A DNA stretch of 64,000 nucleotides from an uncultured Tenacibaculum sp. (GTDB taxonomy: Bacteria; Bacteroidota; Bacteroidia; Flavobacteriales; Flavobacteriaceae): positions 1-64,000 of the forward strand of contig NZ_CANMLT010000005.1 in the NCBI RefSeq assembly GCF_947498805.1, given 5' to 3'. Below the pieces are notes generated by a model. The model made no database searches, was not told the origin of the DNA, and saw nothing but the letters and a program-made list of their open reading frames with translations. Below are positions 8,046 through 19,183 of this stretch, piece after piece (position 1 is the stretch's first letter; every line of letters begins with the position of its first letter). Both the position numbers and the translations under genes were made by a program.

Positions 8046-8201
8046 TTATTTGGTGTTGTTTAAAATCACCAAAGCCCCTATAACTCCTGGAACCCAGCCA
8101 CAAAGTGTTAACAAGAAAACGATTACAATAGAACCGCATCCATACCCTATAACTGATAAAGGAGGAAAGAAAATTGCCAATAAAACGCGTAATAAACTCA
8201 T
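8046..8201 (-). CDS. YqaE/Pmp3 family membrane peptide
   Basis: This 51-residue peptide is a clear UPF0057 (YqaE/Pmp3) protein: two hydrophobic helices with FFPPLSVIGYGCG in the first half and LCGWVPGVIGALVIL in the second. Family members are small inner-membrane proteins tied to osmotic, salt or membrane-potential stress; the exact mechanism is unsettled. The start at 8201 follows an A/G-rich stretch (AAAAAAAGACT) that could serve for ribosome binding. A strong terminator at 8254-8282 separates it from the upstream metalloprotease gene, so it should have its own promoter. Confidence 0.92.
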   Translation of the reverse strand: MSLLRVLLAIFFPPLSVIGYGCGSIVIVFLLTLCGWVPGVIGALVILNNTK

Positions 8202-8253
8202 AGTCTTTTTTTGATTGTTTATTTAAAAGACGAGTTTCTTTAAGAATTGTTAC

Positions 8254-8282
8254 AAAAAAACCCCGTCTTAGACGGGGTTTTT
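8254..8282 (-). terminator. Terminator after the M12-like protease gene
   Basis: A perfect GC-rich hairpin (arms AAAAACCCCGTC and GACGGGGTTTTT, loop TTA) lies 3 bases past the stop codon. Confidence 0.92.
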
Positions 8283-8285
8283 AGT

Positions 8286-11200
8286 TTATTTCTTAACGAA
8301 CTTTATACTTTTTACTTGATCTTCTTCTTTAAATAAGATCGTATAAATTGCCGTTTGAAGTTTACTTACATCTATATAATCTGTAGAACTACCTTTTTTC
8401 ACTTCTTGTCCTAATGTATTATAAATAGAATAATTTACAGATTTATAACCTGCTGGCTTAATCAATCTGATTTGATCGTATACCACAGGATTCGGATAAA
8501 TTCCTAATTCTACTGATGGAATCGTTTCTGCTCTACTTATAGCTGAAGAACCTGTTGACGTAAGTTCGAAAGCATCAATTGCAATATCCGCTCTCCAAGT
8601 GTTTCCTGTAAAACGGTTAAATCTTAATTTTACTCCCTTACCTACATAACTACTCAAATCTACTGAAGCAGATAACCATGAGTTTCCTTTATTTCCAGAT
8701 TGATTCCAGATAGAGGTCCATGTTGATCCATCATCCTCACTAATTTCTAAATCTATAGTTCCCATATTAGATGCTCCATACATATGGTATTGGAACGAAA
8801 CAGAGGCTGCAGACAACCCAGATAAATCAAAACAAGGCGAATTTATTATTGCTCTCTTGTTCGGATATCCAGTATTTCTTCCAGAAGCTTCAACATATAT
8901 ATAATGAGATCCATTTGTAGCTGCACTTGGTCCTGTGTTATTAGACGGTGTTCCTCCTGATCTTCTCGACCAATCAAGATCATCTCCACTTGCTTGTGTC
9001 CACTGACCAAACGAACTATCAAAAGATTCCGTATAAGGATAGCTTCCTATTCCTCCTGTACATCCAGCCACTACAGCATTAACATTAACGGTTCTCGTTA
9101 CTGCAGTTGCAGCATTTCCAGCTGCATCAGATACATTATAAGTTAAGGTATAGGTTCCTTGAGTATTTGCATCTACTGTACCAGTAACCACGATACTACT
9201 AGTTATATTTCCATCAACATTATCTGTAGCTGTTGCTCCCGCATCTGTATAGCTATCTCCTACTGAAATATTTACAACGCTATCACCTAATAACGTTATT
9301 ACCGGTGCTACCGTATCCGCTCCAGCGGCTGCAATAGTTACCGTATAATCTTCTACTTCTCCATAGGTAAATTCTCCACATGCACTTGGAATTGCATTAT
9401 ATCTCAATATTACTCTCATCCTTGTATCTCCAGTTACTGCTGATGCCGGAACTGTAAAACTTCCAGAAACTGGCGTATCCGTTGATGCTGCTTTACTCCA
9501 AACTAATTCTCCTGCATCTGTAAATACTCCATTCTTATTATAATCAATCCAAACACCATACCCTTCACTATATACAGTACCTGTCCAAGTTGGTGTAATT
9601 GTAATTGTTTCTGAAGCTCCTTTTGTTATTGTTGTTGAGATATTTGTAAAGTCTGAATAGAATTGTCCTGTAGAGGTATTATCAATGGTATTTAATTTTA
9701 CATTAGAAATATACTCATCATTCACATTAGTACTATTCGCTGTACAGTATACTAATTGTACATCTGTTGTTGTAAAACTAACCGCTGTACTAAAACTAGA
9801 AGATGTTCCGTCTGTACAAAGACTTTTTACTCTTACTTCATAATTTGTATTTGCATCTAACCCAGATAATGTTGTACTTGTTCCAGAAGTATTACTAGCC
9901 GTCCAAGACGCATCTGATGCTTTTTTATATTCTACTGTATAAGTTGCTCCTGAAACTGCATTCCATGAAACAGTTGCTCCCGAAGCAGTAGCTCCACTAA
10001 CACTAACACCAGTTGGAACTGTTGCAGTACATGGTAATGGATTAGAAATTGTAAAATTAGTATTTGAAATATCAAAGAAGATATGATTCGTACCTCTAAC
10101 CATAATTCTATTTTGATTTCCTACCGAGTTTGGTACCGTAATATCATGTGATCCATCATTAGGAACACTACTAGCCAATACTACCGAATAGGTATCTCCT
10201 CCATCTGTAGACATTAAAATATCAACATTTGCAGCATTTACTCCATTTGCAGTTGTTCCTGCTACATCCCAAGTAACTGTTTCTGTTGCTCCTGCGGTTA
10301 ATGTTACATTTGTATTTGGAGAGTTTACCACAAATGGTCCTGCTGTTCCATTTACAGTAACTACCATGTCATCACTGTTATTGGTTCCTCCTCCAGCTCT
10401 ATTATCTCTTACAGTTAATCTAAAGTTTAAACTACGTGCTACATTTGGCACTGCTTCCCATTGCCAAGAAGTACTTCCTGCTTTAATAGTTTCCAACCTT
10501 GGGAAATACCTCGAAGTGCTTGCTGTAGGTGAATATGATCTAAATGCAACACCTGCCGTTGCAGTTACACTTGGATATGTGGTTGCTGCATTGTTTTCAT
10601 CCATTTGCTCCCAACAGTAAGAAAGTACATCCGATGCGTCGGCATCATTTCCTGTTCCTGTTAAAACAAATGGAGTTCCTTTTGGAATTGTATAATCACT
10701 TCCTGCACTTACTGTAGGAACATTGTTCCCCGTATTCGTATTGGTTTGACAAGATGTTGTTTTAATGTAGTTGGTTATTTGTTGAATAGTAATTGCATGA
10801 AAATAAGGATCACTATTTGGCTGTACATCTGTTGCTCCCGTGATACCTGCGTACCCCATAATTGTTGTACCACTTCCCGGCTCCATATGTACATTTGTTC
10901 CTTCATTTCTAATTGTAAATGTATGATTACCTCCAAATTGATGTCCAATTTCATGCGCTACAAAATCCACATCAAACGGGTCTCCTTCTGGAGTTGTTCT
11001 AGATGTAAAGGCACTTCCTTTACTTCCATTCACACAAACACAACCAATACATCCTGCATTTCCATTATTAGATGCTTTTGCAAATAAATGCCCAATATCA
11101 TAATTTGCTTCTCCAATTACACTTGTTAAAGTAGATTGTACTTGAGAATTAAAACTTCCATTAGTATACGGATCTGTTGAGGCGTTTGTATAAATTACAT

Positions 11201-11957
11201 CTTCATTATTTGCAATAATAACCATGGTAACGTTAAAATCCATTTCAAAGATTCCATTTACTCTTGTCATTGTTGTATTCATTGCAGCCAATGCTTGAGC
11301 TTTAGTTCCACCATGATGCGCCGTGTATTCTCCTGTAGCCGAAATAGCAATACGATAGGTTCTTAAAATACCGTCATCTGCATTTTTTAAAGAAGATGAA
11401 TTGCTTGAGCTTTTACTTCTATTGTTAGGATCTACATCACACTTAAACCCATCTACATCTTTAGGTTTATCTGCTCTTTTATAAACTGTATACTTTGTTA
11501 AGTCATCCGAATAAGGTTCAATAAACACAGTTGATTTATCAATTCCTAAACGCATACTTTGTAATCCTTTTGCATTCGAAAGACTAAAACGAATTCTGTC
11601 TGAAGGATTGTCTACTCCCACTCCCATATAAGATTTAATATCTGGGTACTTTTGAGATAAACTTGGATGCAATACAGATGCTTCAGAGACTCGATATCTT
11701 TCCAATACTCCTTCCTCATTTGGGAAGGAAACAATCACATTAGATTTTCCTTTTGCTTTTCTTTCAGGAGCACCTGCAAGAGCCTGCTTAAAGGCTTTTA
11801 AATCTAACTGATACACTTCTTTGTCAGGCAGTCTTTTCTGCAATGCAGACTTACTTGCTTGAACTTTTACACTTTGTTGTTTTTTCCATAAATCGCTGTT
11901 TTGAGAAAATAAAACAGACGTAGCCAAGGACATGGCTAAGAATAGCGTGTTTTTCAT
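8286..11957 (-). CDS. Secreted M12-like zinc metalloprotease with T9SS sorting domain
   Basis: A 1223-residue secreted multidomain protease. In order: signal peptide (1-19); propeptide, perhaps with a cysteine switch (Cys173 in FKCDVD); reprolysin-type catalytic domain with [11 protein letters not shown] at 335-345, which gives three zinc His and the catalytic Glu; a beta domain; a fibronectin type III domain (about 665-745); a GEVED domain ending in [13 protein letters not shown]; a DUF5011-type Ig-like domain with [14 protein letters not shown]; a MAM-like jelly roll; and a C-terminal type A sorting domain (IYPNPV to IKFVKK) for type IX secretion. I start at 11957, where the signal peptide begins; the frame is open to 12032. 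It follows the M14 peptidase gene by 83 bases and likely forms a proteolysis unit with it. Confidence 0.9.
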   Translation of the reverse strand: MKNTLFLAMSLATSVLFSQNSDLWKKQQSVKVQASKSALQKRLPDKEVYQLDLKAFKQALAGAPERKAKGKSNVIVSFPNEEGVLERYRVSEASVLHPSLSQKYPDIKSYMGVGVDNPSDRIRFSLSNAKGLQSMRLGIDKSTVFIEPYSDDLTKYTVYKRADKPKDVDGFKCDVDPNNRSKSSSNSSSLKNADDGILRTYRIAISATGEYTAHHGGTKAQALAAMNTTMTRVNGIFEMDFNVTMVIIANNEDVIYTNASTDPYTNGSFNSQVQSTLTSVIGEANYDIGHLFAKASNNGNAGCIGCVCVNGSKGSAFTSRTTPEGDPFDVDFVAHEIGHQFGGNHTFTIRNEGTNVHMEPGSGTTIMGYAGITGATDVQPNSDPYFHAITIQQITNYIKTTSCQTNTNTGNNVPTVSAGSDYTIPKGTPFVLTGTGNDADASDVLSYCWEQMDENNAATTYPSVTATAGVAFRSYSPTASTSRYFPRLETIKAGSTSWQWEAVPNVARSLNFRLTVRDNRAGGGTNNSDDMVVTVNGTAGPFVVNSPNTNVTLTAGATETVTWDVAGTTANGVNAANVDILMSTDGGDTYSVVLASSVPNDGSHDITVPNSVGNQNRIMVRGTNHIFFDISNTNFTISNPLPCTATVPTGVSVSGATASGATVSWNAVSGATYTVEYKKASDASWTASNTSGTSTTLSGLDANTNYEVRVKSLCTDGTSSSFSTAVSFTTTDVQLVYCTANSTNVNDEYISNVKLNTIDNTSTGQFYSDFTNISTTITKGASETITITPTWTGTVYSEGYGVWIDYNKNGVFTDAGELVWSKAASTDTPVSGSFTVPASAVTGDTRMRVILRYNAIPSACGEFTYGEVEDYTVTIAAAGADTVAPVITLLGDSVVNISVGDSYTDAGATATDNVDGNITSSIVVTGTVDANTQGTYTLTYNVSDAAGNAATAVTRTVNVNAVVAGCTGGIGSYPYTESFDSSFGQWTQASGDDLDWSRRSGGTPSNNTGPSAATNGSHYIYVEASGRNTGYPNKRAIINSPCFDLSGLSAASVSFQYHMYGASNMGTIDLEISEDDGSTWTSIWNQSGNKGNSWLSASVDLSSYVGKGVKLRFNRFTGNTWRADIAIDAFELTSTGSSAISRAETIPSVELGIYPNPVVYDQIRLIKPAGYKSVNYSIYNTLGQEVKKGSSTDYIDVSKLQTAIYTILFKEEDQVKSIKFVKK

Positions 11958-12040
11958 TGAGGGACATTTTTGATTAGTTATGGTAAAGATATAAAAACCC
12001 CTCAATAAAAAAAATAAAACACTAAAAAACAAACACTTAA

Positions 12041-14542
12041 CTACATCAACTTTCCAAAGAAAATTGCATTAGCAAGTAGCTTATTTGTTCCATACCAAAA
12101 GGCCCTAAAGTTAGTATTATCGGTAAATACAAGCACGCGACCTCCTCCTAATCTTTGCGCAACAAATGGAACTGTATTTTTTAATTCCTTCAAATTTTCT
12201 TTAGAAATATAACCACTTAGCAATGGAGAATTTGTATACTGAATTGGATTATTAAAACTTCTCTTATCAGCCTTAATAAATTGACGTGTATTTCTAAAAA
12301 GTGCAACTTTATCATTTTTATATCCAAAATTAATTGGATGTGAACGATCTAATTTTGCTTCAAAAATAGCTCCTCCAATCACCTGCGCTCCCGAATTCAA
12401 AGATCGATCTTCAAAAGAAACATTTTTAACAGCATCTATTTTGGTTTTATTAAATTCTACATTGACAAATCCTTTATTAGATAACCAATTCACTGCATTC
12501 CTATAACCGATTAATACCCCTCCGTTATTTACCCATGTTTTTAGTTTTTGCTCTACCTTCTTATCTAAAGAGTAACTATTCGGGACAATTATAGTGGTAT
12601 ACCTACTTAAATCTACACGGGCTGCATAAGAAACATCTAGTTTAGTCAATTTGATTTTAAAACGTTGATCTAACAAATGCCATATTTCACCTGCATCATA
12701 ACTCGTAATTCCTCTCCCTACCAACATGGCTACTTTAGGTTGCTTTACAGCTCTAAAGTTTCTACTTCCTAAATCTATTCCCTGATTTAAACCGCTAGAA
12801 ACTCCTTTTATATCAATTGAATTTTCCTGAGCTACTCTTTCTAAAAATTGAAATAACTCATTGGCATTTAGTTTTTGGTTTTGTGCCGGAACGAAAATAG
12901 CTCCGTAATCATAAGAGTTTCCATCATTTTTAAATTGTTTCATAGCCACCTTAGCTCGTAATCCTTTTTCTAAAATTGAATTCAATGCTTTTGGGGTGTT
13001 ATATTCATTCCAAGAAAATAAGTATCCTACAGAACTTCTATTTGTTATATTTCCACTTTTAACTTTAACTTCTAACACTTCTACTCCAGCTTTACTCAAA
13101 GGAACATTATTAGCATAATCAACACCAAATGCATGATTAAATGTCCAAGCAGAAACATCATAAAACAAACTGTCTTTAAATTTTGTACGAACATCAAACA
13201 TTGCTTTTACCAAACGATGGTTCTTTTGATTCATTGGAACTACATAGCTATATCCTTTTTTAAATTTTTTACCATTCGATGTAAAATCACTTGCTAATTC
13301 GTGAATTTTTATTTTGTGGCGCTTTAGCACTTTCGCCAATTCATTTGTTTTTGCTGCGTCTTTTTCATCTCCAAAAACAATGGCTTTGTTAGTTCCTGAG
13401 TTTCTAGAATCTTTATAAAAACCTTGTTGATACTTTAATATCTTAACTCTCATGTTTTTTGCTGCTTCTAATGTAGATAAAGTAGCCGTAAACTGATTTC
13501 TAATTGTAAATGGAAATGTTAAGACTCCGTTTTCACTTTCTTGTGCATGCCCTCGAGAGCTTCCTTGTTCAAACAAAATCCCTATACTTCCATTAATATC
13601 TGGAAATGTTGATCCTTTACCATAGTAGAAATCATCAAAACTTTCTTCAGAGTAATATGTTGATCCTATTTTATCAAATGCTTTTGCATGATAGCCCGCT
13701 ATTTCTTTCGTTAAATCTTGATTCATTTGCGGTGTTAAAGGATTGGTTCTACTAGGAATTCCTGGTTGAAAAAAGAATGTAGAATTTGTTCCCATTTCAT
13801 GGTGGTCTGTTAAAATATTCGGCAACCACTTATGAAAAGTTTTTATTCTTGCTTTACTTTCAGGTAATTGAACTGGTAACCAATCACGGTTCATATCAAA
13901 CCAATAATGATTTGTTCTTCCTCCAGGCCAAACCTCATGATATTCTCTATCATTTGGATCTGGATTTATGTTAGACGCTTTGTTCGTATTTGCCCAATAT
14001 GCAAAACGTTGTAAACCATCAGGATTCATAGCTGGATCAAACAAAATAACAGTATTATTTAACAGCTCTGTAATTTTAGTTCCTTCTGCAGCTGCTAAAT
14101 AATATGCCGCAGCCAAGGCGGCATTAGAACCACTTGCTTCATTACCATGAATTGAAAACCCTTGATAAACCACTATTGGCAAAGTAGACACATCTACAGA
14201 AGCATTATCCGTTGCTTTGATATGGTTTTCTCGAATATTATTTAAATTTTGATGATTCTCAGGAGAAGTAATTGTTAGTAACAATAAAGGTCTTCCCTCA
14301 AAAGTTGCTCCTCTATTTTCAATAGTAACCCTATCAGAAGCTTGAGCTAAAGCTTTCATATACGTTACCAGTTTATCATGAGTAATATGCCATTCTCCTA
14401 CCTCGTGACCTATAACAGATTTTGGAGTAGGAATATTCTTATAATAGGTTACATCATTTGGTAAATAATATGATAAATCTAGTTTTTGTTGAGATATTAT
14501 TGATAAACTAAAAAAAAACAAAAGATAGCTTAGCCTTTTCAT
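12041..14542 (-). CDS. Exported M14 zinc carboxypeptidase
   Basis: An 833-residue M14 family metallocarboxypeptidase with signal peptide (1-18). Zinc ligands are His132 and Glu135 in [11 protein letters not shown] and a His at 247/248 in [20 protein letters not shown] and FDMNRDW are typical of the family's substrate pocket. The catalytic domain covers about 40-370. The remaining 460 residues form a long C-terminal region with a glutamine-amidotransferase-like look ([18 protein letters not shown]), as in other large bacterial M14 proteins. There is no T9SS sorting domain, so it probably stays periplasmic. It could trim peptides released by the protease encoded 83 bases downstream. Confidence 0.87.
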   Translation of the reverse strand: MKRLSYLLFFFSLSIISQQKLDLSYYLPNDVTYYKNIPTPKSVIGHEVGEWHITHDKLVTYMKALAQASDRVTIENRGATFEGRPLLLLTITSPENHQNLNNIRENHIKATDNASVDVSTLPIVVYQGFSIHGNEASGSNAALAAAYYLAAAEGTKITELLNNTVILFDPAMNPDGLQRFAYWANTNKASNINPDPNDREYHEVWPGGRTNHYWFDMNRDWLPVQLPESKARIKTFHKWLPNILTDHHEMGTNSTFFFQPGIPSRTNPLTPQMNQDLTKEIAGYHAKAFDKIGSTYYSEESFDDFYYGKGSTFPDINGSIGILFEQGSSRGHAQESENGVLTFPFTIRNQFTATLSTLEAAKNMRVKILKYQQGFYKDSRNSGTNKAIVFGDEKDAAKTNELAKVLKRHKIKIHELASDFTSNGKKFKKGYSYVVPMNQKNHRLVKAMFDVRTKFKDSLFYDVSAWTFNHAFGVDYANNVPLSKAGVEVLEVKVKSGNITNRSSVGYLFSWNEYNTPKALNSILEKGLRAKVAMKQFKNDGNSYDYGAIFVPAQNQKLNANELFQFLERVAQENSIDIKGVSSGLNQGIDLGSRNFRAVKQPKVAMLVGRGITSYDAGEIWHLLDQRFKIKLTKLDVSYAARVDLSRYTTIIVPNSYSLDKKVEQKLKTWVNNGGVLIGYRNAVNWLSNKGFVNVEFNKTKIDAVKNVSFEDRSLNSGAQVIGGAIFEAKLDRSHPINFGYKNDKVALFRNTRQFIKADKRSFNNPIQYTNSPLLSGYISKENLKELKNTVPFVAQRLGGGRVLVFTDNTNFRAFWYGTNKLLANAIFFGKLM

Positions 14543-14568
14543 TTAAAAAGTTGGTTTTTATTGACTAC

Positions 14569-14576
14569 CAAATATA
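14569..14576 (-). promoter_or_regulatory. -7 box of the M14 peptidase gene
   Basis: TATATTTG on the minus strand fits the -7 consensus and lies 26 bases before the start. No good -33 element is seen. Confidence 0.4.
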
Positions 14577-14591
14577 TTGATTCCTTTTTTC

Positions 14592-14599
14592 TATTTTTG
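14592..14599 (+). promoter_or_regulatory. -7 box of the bestrophin gene
   Basis: TATTTTTG fits TANNTTTG, 23 bases before the start. It lies back to back with the M14 box in an 80-base divergent region. Confidence 0.38.
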
Positions 14600-14622
14600 A
14601 GACTATAACATAATATTAACGT

Positions 14623-15726
14623 ATGTACATCAAAAAAACTTTTCCGTTAAGTGGAATGCTACGTTGGACACGAAGAAACATCTATCTTTTTATCATCTTA
14701 GCAACTATTCCTGTTTTTCTATTTGATATTGTTGGTCTTAAATGGCTTCATGTGCCATGGCTCCCCCTAGGAGTGCTAGGTACCGCTATTTCTTTTTTAG
14801 TCAGTTTTAAGAACAATGCCTCTTATGACCGATTGTGGGAGGCTCGCAAAATCTGGGGTGGAATTGTAAATTCATCAAGATCATGGACCATCATGGTAAA
14901 AGATTACATTAATAATGATCATGCGAAAGATAAACTTTCAAACGATGGTTTATTTCATATCCATCGCGAATTAGTACATAGACACGTAGCATGGTTAACT
15001 GCATTAAGATATCAATTACGAAAAGATAAACCATGGGAAATGCATTTGAACAAAGACAAGTCTAATGCCGAATTTAGAAAAGAAAACTTCTTTGTTCATG
15101 AAGACGAAATACCTATTGAAAATGTTATCAAAGATTATATTTCAGAAAAAGAATACACAGAACTCTTTGCAAAAGGAAATCAGGCTTCTCAAATTTTAGG
15201 AATCCAATCTCGTCGTTTACGAGAATTAAAACAACAAGGTTTTATAGATGATTTTAGACATGTAGAAATGGAAAACATGCTCGTGGAATTTTATACTTTA
15301 CAAGGAAAAAGTGAACGTATTAAAAATTTCCCATACCCACGTCAATATGCTACAATGAACTACCTTTTTGTTTGGCTATTCATTATACTATTACCTTTCG
15401 GAATCATGGAAGGTTTTGAAAGTATAGGTAAACATATTATTGAAGACCTCACAACACATCAATCAAGAACTTCGTGGGGGCATCAAATTCAAGAATTTCT
15501 TGCTGAACGTTTTGTTTGGCTTTCTATACCTTTTAGCGTAATTATTTCTTGGGTTTTTAACACAATGGAAAGTATTGGTGAAAATTCAGAGAATCCATTT
15601 GAAGGAGGTCCAAACGATGTTCCAATTACAAATATGAGTAGAGGAATAGAAATAGATATTCGTCAGTTGATAGATGATACAGATATCCCTGCCCCATATG
15701 AATGGAAAAACGATATTGTTTTATAA
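14623..15726 (+). CDS. Bestrophin-family channel protein
   Basis: A 367-residue protein of the bacterial bestrophin family (formerly UPF0187), homologous to animal anion channels; characterised bacterial members form pentameric ion channels. Hydrophobic segments lie near 20-40, 45-65, 245-265 and 290-315. The N-terminal motif LGVLGTAISFLVSFKNNASY with DRLWEARKIWGGIVNSSR is diagnostic. Two amphipathic, charged stretches between the membrane segments match the family's cytosolic region. It is divergent from the M14 gene. Ion selectivity cannot be read from sequence alone. Confidence 0.87.
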   Translation: MYIKKTFPLSGMLRWTRRNIYLFIILATIPVFLFDIVGLKWLHVPWLPLGVLGTAISFLVSFKNNASYDRLWEARKIWGGIVNSSRSWTIMVKDYINNDHAKDKLSNDGLFHIHRELVHRHVAWLTALRYQLRKDKPWEMHLNKDKSNAEFRKENFFVHEDEIPIENVIKDYISEKEYTELFAKGNQASQILGIQSRRLRELKQQGFIDDFRHVEMENMLVEFYTLQGKSERIKNFPYPRQYATMNYLFVWLFIILLPFGIMEGFESIGKHIIEDLTTHQSRTSWGHQIQEFLAERFVWLSIPFSVIISWVFNTMESIGENSENPFEGGPNDVPITNMSRGIEIDIRQLIDDTDIPAPYEWKNDIVL

Positions 15727-15782
15727 TTTCTACCTTTATTGTTATTTATTCTTTTAATATCTTTAAGTCAAAGAATTACACC

Positions 15783-16466
15783 ATGAAATTAGGAAAAAAC
15801 ATAGCGTCAGAATTTAATGAGTTTGCAAAAGACTATACCAATGACATGATTCGTTGTGTTCCTCATTATGAAAAATTGATTTCTAGTTTTACGGAATATC
15901 TACCTGAAGGTTTTTCTCCTAACTCAATATTAGAATTAGGTAGTGGAAATGGTAATGTAACTGCAGCTCTTTTACAACATTTCCCGAAAGCAAATTATAC
16001 TTTAGTAGATGCATCAAAAGAAATGATTGATTTATGTAAGTTGCGATTTAAAGGTTTTTCTATGAGCTATTCAAATTCTTATTTCAATGAATTTGATTTT
16101 AACAAAAATCAGTATGATCTAGTAGTTGCTGGCTTTAGTTTACATCATTGTAATGAAGAAGAAAAACAAGTGATTTTTAAAAACATTTATGCTTCTTTAA
16201 AACCTAATGGGATATTTTCTTGTAGTGATTTGATGATTTCCAAAAAGAGTCCAGAACATTCAGATTTGCTAAAAAAATGGGAAGCGTTTGTATTAAACAA
16301 TTATCCTAATCGAGAGAAATGGGAATGGTTAATGGAACATTACAATACATTTGATCAACCTACGAATTATAATACACAAATGGATTGGTTAAAAAAAGTT
16401 GGTTTTTCAAAAGTACACACTCCTTTTCGTGAAGAATATTGGACCTACCTCCAAGCAATTAAATAA
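15783..16466 (+). CDS. Class I SAM-dependent methyltransferase
   Basis: A 227-residue Rossmann-fold methyltransferase. Motif I is ILELGSGNGNVTAALL (near residue 45), followed by the acidic VDASKEMIDLC and by LVVAGFSLHHC, a post-motif typical of small-molecule methylases. The frame is open back to 15702 inside the bestrophin gene, but the Met at 15783 gives a normal start (MKLGKNIASEFNEFAKDY). It has 56 bases of its own leader. The C-terminus (DWLKKVGFSKVHTPFREEYW) resembles proteins often annotated as methyltransferase type 11/12. The substrate is unknown. Confidence 0.85.
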   Translation: MKLGKNIASEFNEFAKDYTNDMIRCVPHYEKLISSFTEYLPEGFSPNSILELGSGNGNVTAALLQHFPKANYTLVDASKEMIDLCKLRFKGFSMSYSNSYFNEFDFNKNQYDLVVAGFSLHHCNEEEKQVIFKNIYASLKPNGIFSCSDLMISKKSPEHSDLLKKWEAFVLNNYPNREKWEWLMEHYNTFDQPTNYNTQMDWLKKVGFSKVHTPFREEYWTYLQAIK

Positions 16467-16531
16467 CTCCATTTTAAACCTTTTTACATTTATAAGGTCA
16501 TAGATATAGTTAACTTTAAAAATTATGTATT

Positions 16532-16843
16532 ATGAATGTAAAAGTTTTATTTGTAGCCTTAAGTTTTACTTTTAGTGGAATAGCTTATAGTCAAAGTACT
16601 CCTAAAGTAGACAAAAGACAAAAAAATCAAAAAACAAGAATTGTTAATGGTGTTAAAAGTGGTGAGTTAACGGCTAGAGAAACAAAGCAATTAGCAAAAC
16701 AGCAAGCAAACATCCGTAAAATGGAAAGGAGAGCTAAGAGCGATGGTGTAGTTACAAGAAAAGAAAGAGTACGTTTACAAAACGCTCAAAACAGGGCTAG
16801 TAAAAACATTAAGCGTAAAAAGAACAACACTATAAATAGATAG
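16532..16843 (+). CDS. Small exported basic protein, function unknown
   Basis: A 103-residue protein with a signal peptide (1-20, ending AYSQ) and a mature part rich in Lys, Arg and Gln. The pattern of RIVNGVKSGELTARET followed by KSDGVVTRKERVRLQNAQN is one I recognise from small uncharacterised exported proteins in Bacteroidota and proteobacteria. The repeated acidic loop before a helix (SGELTARE, SDGVVTRKE) suggests two short helix-loop-helix units, possibly EF-hand-like but without full calcium loops. No function is assigned. It is followed by a strong terminator. Confidence 0.8.
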   Translation: MNVKVLFVALSFTFSGIAYSQSTPKVDKRQKNQKTRIVNGVKSGELTARETKQLAKQQANIRKMERRAKSDGVVTRKERVRLQNAQNRASKNIKRKKNNTINR

Positions 16844-16850
16844 TTTTAAT

Positions 16851-16886
16851 AAAAAAGAGCTTACTAAATTTAGTAAGCTCTTTTTA
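16851..16886 (+). terminator. Bidirectional terminator
   Basis: A long perfect hairpin (AAAAAGAGCTTACTAAA paired with its complement) sits between two convergent genes and has T runs on both strands. Confidence 0.92.
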
Positions 16887-16888
16887 TT

Positions 16889-19183
16889 TTAATTTCTTAC
16901 AAAATACACTTTTGCAATCTTACCATTTTCTATTTTATAAATTGCAATAGCAGTAAACGAACCTTCTCCAATCCCAGTAATTCGTTCATGGTCTATTACT
17001 GTATTCTTGTTTACAATTCTTTTTACAAGTTCGCAATGTAAGTTTGGATATTTTTCAAACATCTCCTTATACCCAGGTCTTATCTTATCCTTTCCTTTAT
17101 TTGTTAAAGTATTTGGAAATGTATATATCTCAACATCTTCACTATATGGTGCTAAAAACGCTTCAATATCTCCAGCATTATAGGCATTTAATTGCTGTTG
17201 GGCTAATTGTTCTGGAGTATTGTAAATAACTTTTTCGGGTGTATAAACTCTACCAGCCTTTATTATATGAGATATGTTTTTTAACGCTTCTAAATTTTCT
17301 GTAGGATTACTATTTAATAATACCATATCAGCAATTTTGTTTTTAGTAATACTACCCAGCATATTGTCCTTTCCTAATACTCTTGCTCCATTGATTGTAG
17401 AAGCTTTGATTATGTCAATATTAGAAAGTCCACTTTTCTTCATTGCTTCTATTTCATCATAATAAGATGAAGCATGCAATGTTCCAATATTACCTGCATC
17501 TGTACCAGTAGCAATAACAACTCCTGCATCATTTAACTTTTTCAGGTTCTTTCTCATCATTTGTTCCTCATCAATACCTCTTTTTCTGTTTTCTTCTTTG
17601 GCATAATACTCCTTATATCTCTTTAAGTTTTTATCCTTTACATGAAACACATCCTGCAACCACCCTATCGTTAATGGATTGGTTATTTCAAAGTCTTCTG
17701 CACTAAAATCCATTTCTTGTGCAAATGACTTTTGATAATTTTTTCCAACTATCATTGTTGGAACATACACAACATTCTTTTCTTTCAACATCTTTACAAA
17801 TGCATCATCTACTTCTTCATCATCTACACTATGCACTAATATATCGGCTCCTGCTTTTACTGCAAGTTTTGCTGTATGTAATTGCGTTGCATGTACCGCT
17901 ACTTTTAGTCCATGTTTATGGCCCTCGTCAATAGTTGCCTTTACTATATCATAATTTTTATCAGCCTCAGCTTTACCTCTAGCGATATACCAAATCTTAA
18001 TAAAATCTGGTTTATGCTCTAACTGATTTCTTACCATCTCAACAGCCTCTTCTTTATTCATTGCTTTTAGAATAGGCGCATCAACAACCTCTTTATATGC
18101 TGCTGGTTGATACGTTGAAATTAAAGGTCCTGTTAAATAGAAATTTGGATACTCCTTTGTATCAGAAAGTTTATTTCTCAGTTTGAAATTATACATCGGT
18201 CCACCTACATCTATCACTGAAGTAACCCCTACTTTTAAATATCTCTTTAGTATGTCTGGCGCATTTTTTCGTAGCCATTTTCTTTCCTTTTCATAAGGTC
18301 TATACTTTGTTAAATCAATTACATCTGGTCTTGTATACAAACCTCCAGATTGAAACATATGTATATGAGCATCTACCAAACCAGGAATTAACCATTTTCC
18401 TGTTCCATCTATAGTATACACTTTATCTGTTTTTATTCCTTTCTTCGAAATAGATACTATTTTACCTTCTTTGACTAAAACATTTCCTTTTTTCGTTTTC
18501 CCATTAATTACATCAACATAGTTTACATTCGTAATTAAGACATCATCACTATTTACATTCTCTGCATCACTAGTTACTTTTACAAATGCATCTTCGCTTT
18601 CATCTTGATAAATATTTCTACCTATCATTAATAAACTTCGTTTTCCACTATGTGCATTACTAGCACTTGACTTTATCTGAAATTCTCGAACATTTTTTTC
18701 TTTTTCATTAGTCCCTTCTTTCCAGCCAACAACATTTTCGTTATTTACTTCATCTTCAAATCCATTATTTTCAACTTTTACTTCCTTCCATTCTCCTAAA
18801 CTATTTTTTATTTCTAGTTTAAAATCATCATAATAAAAATCTCCCTCTCCAAAACTAACTGCTCCAAAATATAACTTAACATCTTCATTGGTTACCTGAT
18901 GTAACATTGTTACTTTTTCCCAGTCTTCTGAACCTTTATATACTTCTTGCGAATTGGAATACCATCCCATTTCTCCATCTTCTTTTGCTGTACGCATCCA
19001 TAGAAAAGAAAACACCTTTTTCTTCTTTGATTTTTGCTTTAAAAAACCAGTAAACCTAACTTCCTTTACTTTAGAAAGTGGAATAACTTGGTTAATTGAA
19101 GTCCATTCTTGTGATACCAATTCTTGCGAGAAGACATTGGCAACACATAAACACATTAAAAGAATTGCAAACAATTTTTTCAT
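16889..19183 (-). CDS. Exported amidohydrolase fused to an NTF2/SnoaL-like domain
   Basis: A 764-residue secreted enzyme with signal peptide (1-19), an N-terminal beta-rich domain (about 21-200), a metal-dependent amidohydrolase domain (about 215-640) and a C-terminal SnoaL/NTF2-like domain (about 645-764). The amidohydrolase shows LIPGLVDAHIHMF with His273 and His275, further His in VAVHATQLH and ILVHSVDD, and ATGTDAGN with the conserved Asp. The tail begins QQQLNAYNAGDIEAFLAPYS, a classic SnoaL opening. Family relatives act on cyclic amides, dipeptides or xenobiotics; the substrate here is unknown. It is a single gene closed by the bidirectional terminator at 16851-16886. Confidence 0.88.
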   Translation of the reverse strand: MKKLFAILLMCLCVANVFSQELVSQEWTSINQVIPLSKVKEVRFTGFLKQKSKKKKVFSFLWMRTAKEDGEMGWYSNSQEVYKGSEDWEKVTMLHQVTNEDVKLYFGAVSFGEGDFYYDDFKLEIKNSLGEWKEVKVENNGFEDEVNNENVVGWKEGTNEKEKNVREFQIKSSASNAHSGKRSLLMIGRNIYQDESEDAFVKVTSDAENVNSDDVLITNVNYVDVINGKTKKGNVLVKEGKIVSISKKGIKTDKVYTIDGTGKWLIPGLVDAHIHMFQSGGLYTRPDVIDLTKYRPYEKERKWLRKNAPDILKRYLKVGVTSVIDVGGPMYNFKLRNKLSDTKEYPNFYLTGPLISTYQPAAYKEVVDAPILKAMNKEEAVEMVRNQLEHKPDFIKIWYIARGKAEADKNYDIVKATIDEGHKHGLKVAVHATQLHTAKLAVKAGADILVHSVDDEEVDDAFVKMLKEKNVVYVPTMIVGKNYQKSFAQEMDFSAEDFEITNPLTIGWLQDVFHVKDKNLKRYKEYYAKEENRKRGIDEEQMMRKNLKKLNDAGVVIATGTDAGNIGTLHASSYYDEIEAMKKSGLSNIDIIKASTINGARVLGKDNMLGSITKNKIADMVLLNSNPTENLEALKNISHIIKAGRVYTPEKVIYNTPEQLAQQQLNAYNAGDIEAFLAPYSEDVEIYTFPNTLTNKGKDKIRPGYKEMFEKYPNLHCELVKRIVNKNTVIDHERITGIGEGSFTAIAIYKIENGKIAKVYFVRN

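Noticed and set aside
10366..11087. Plus-strand frames inside the metalloprotease gene
   Set aside because: Antisense to the catalytic and following domains of a clear protease; the translation is low-complexity and has no start context.
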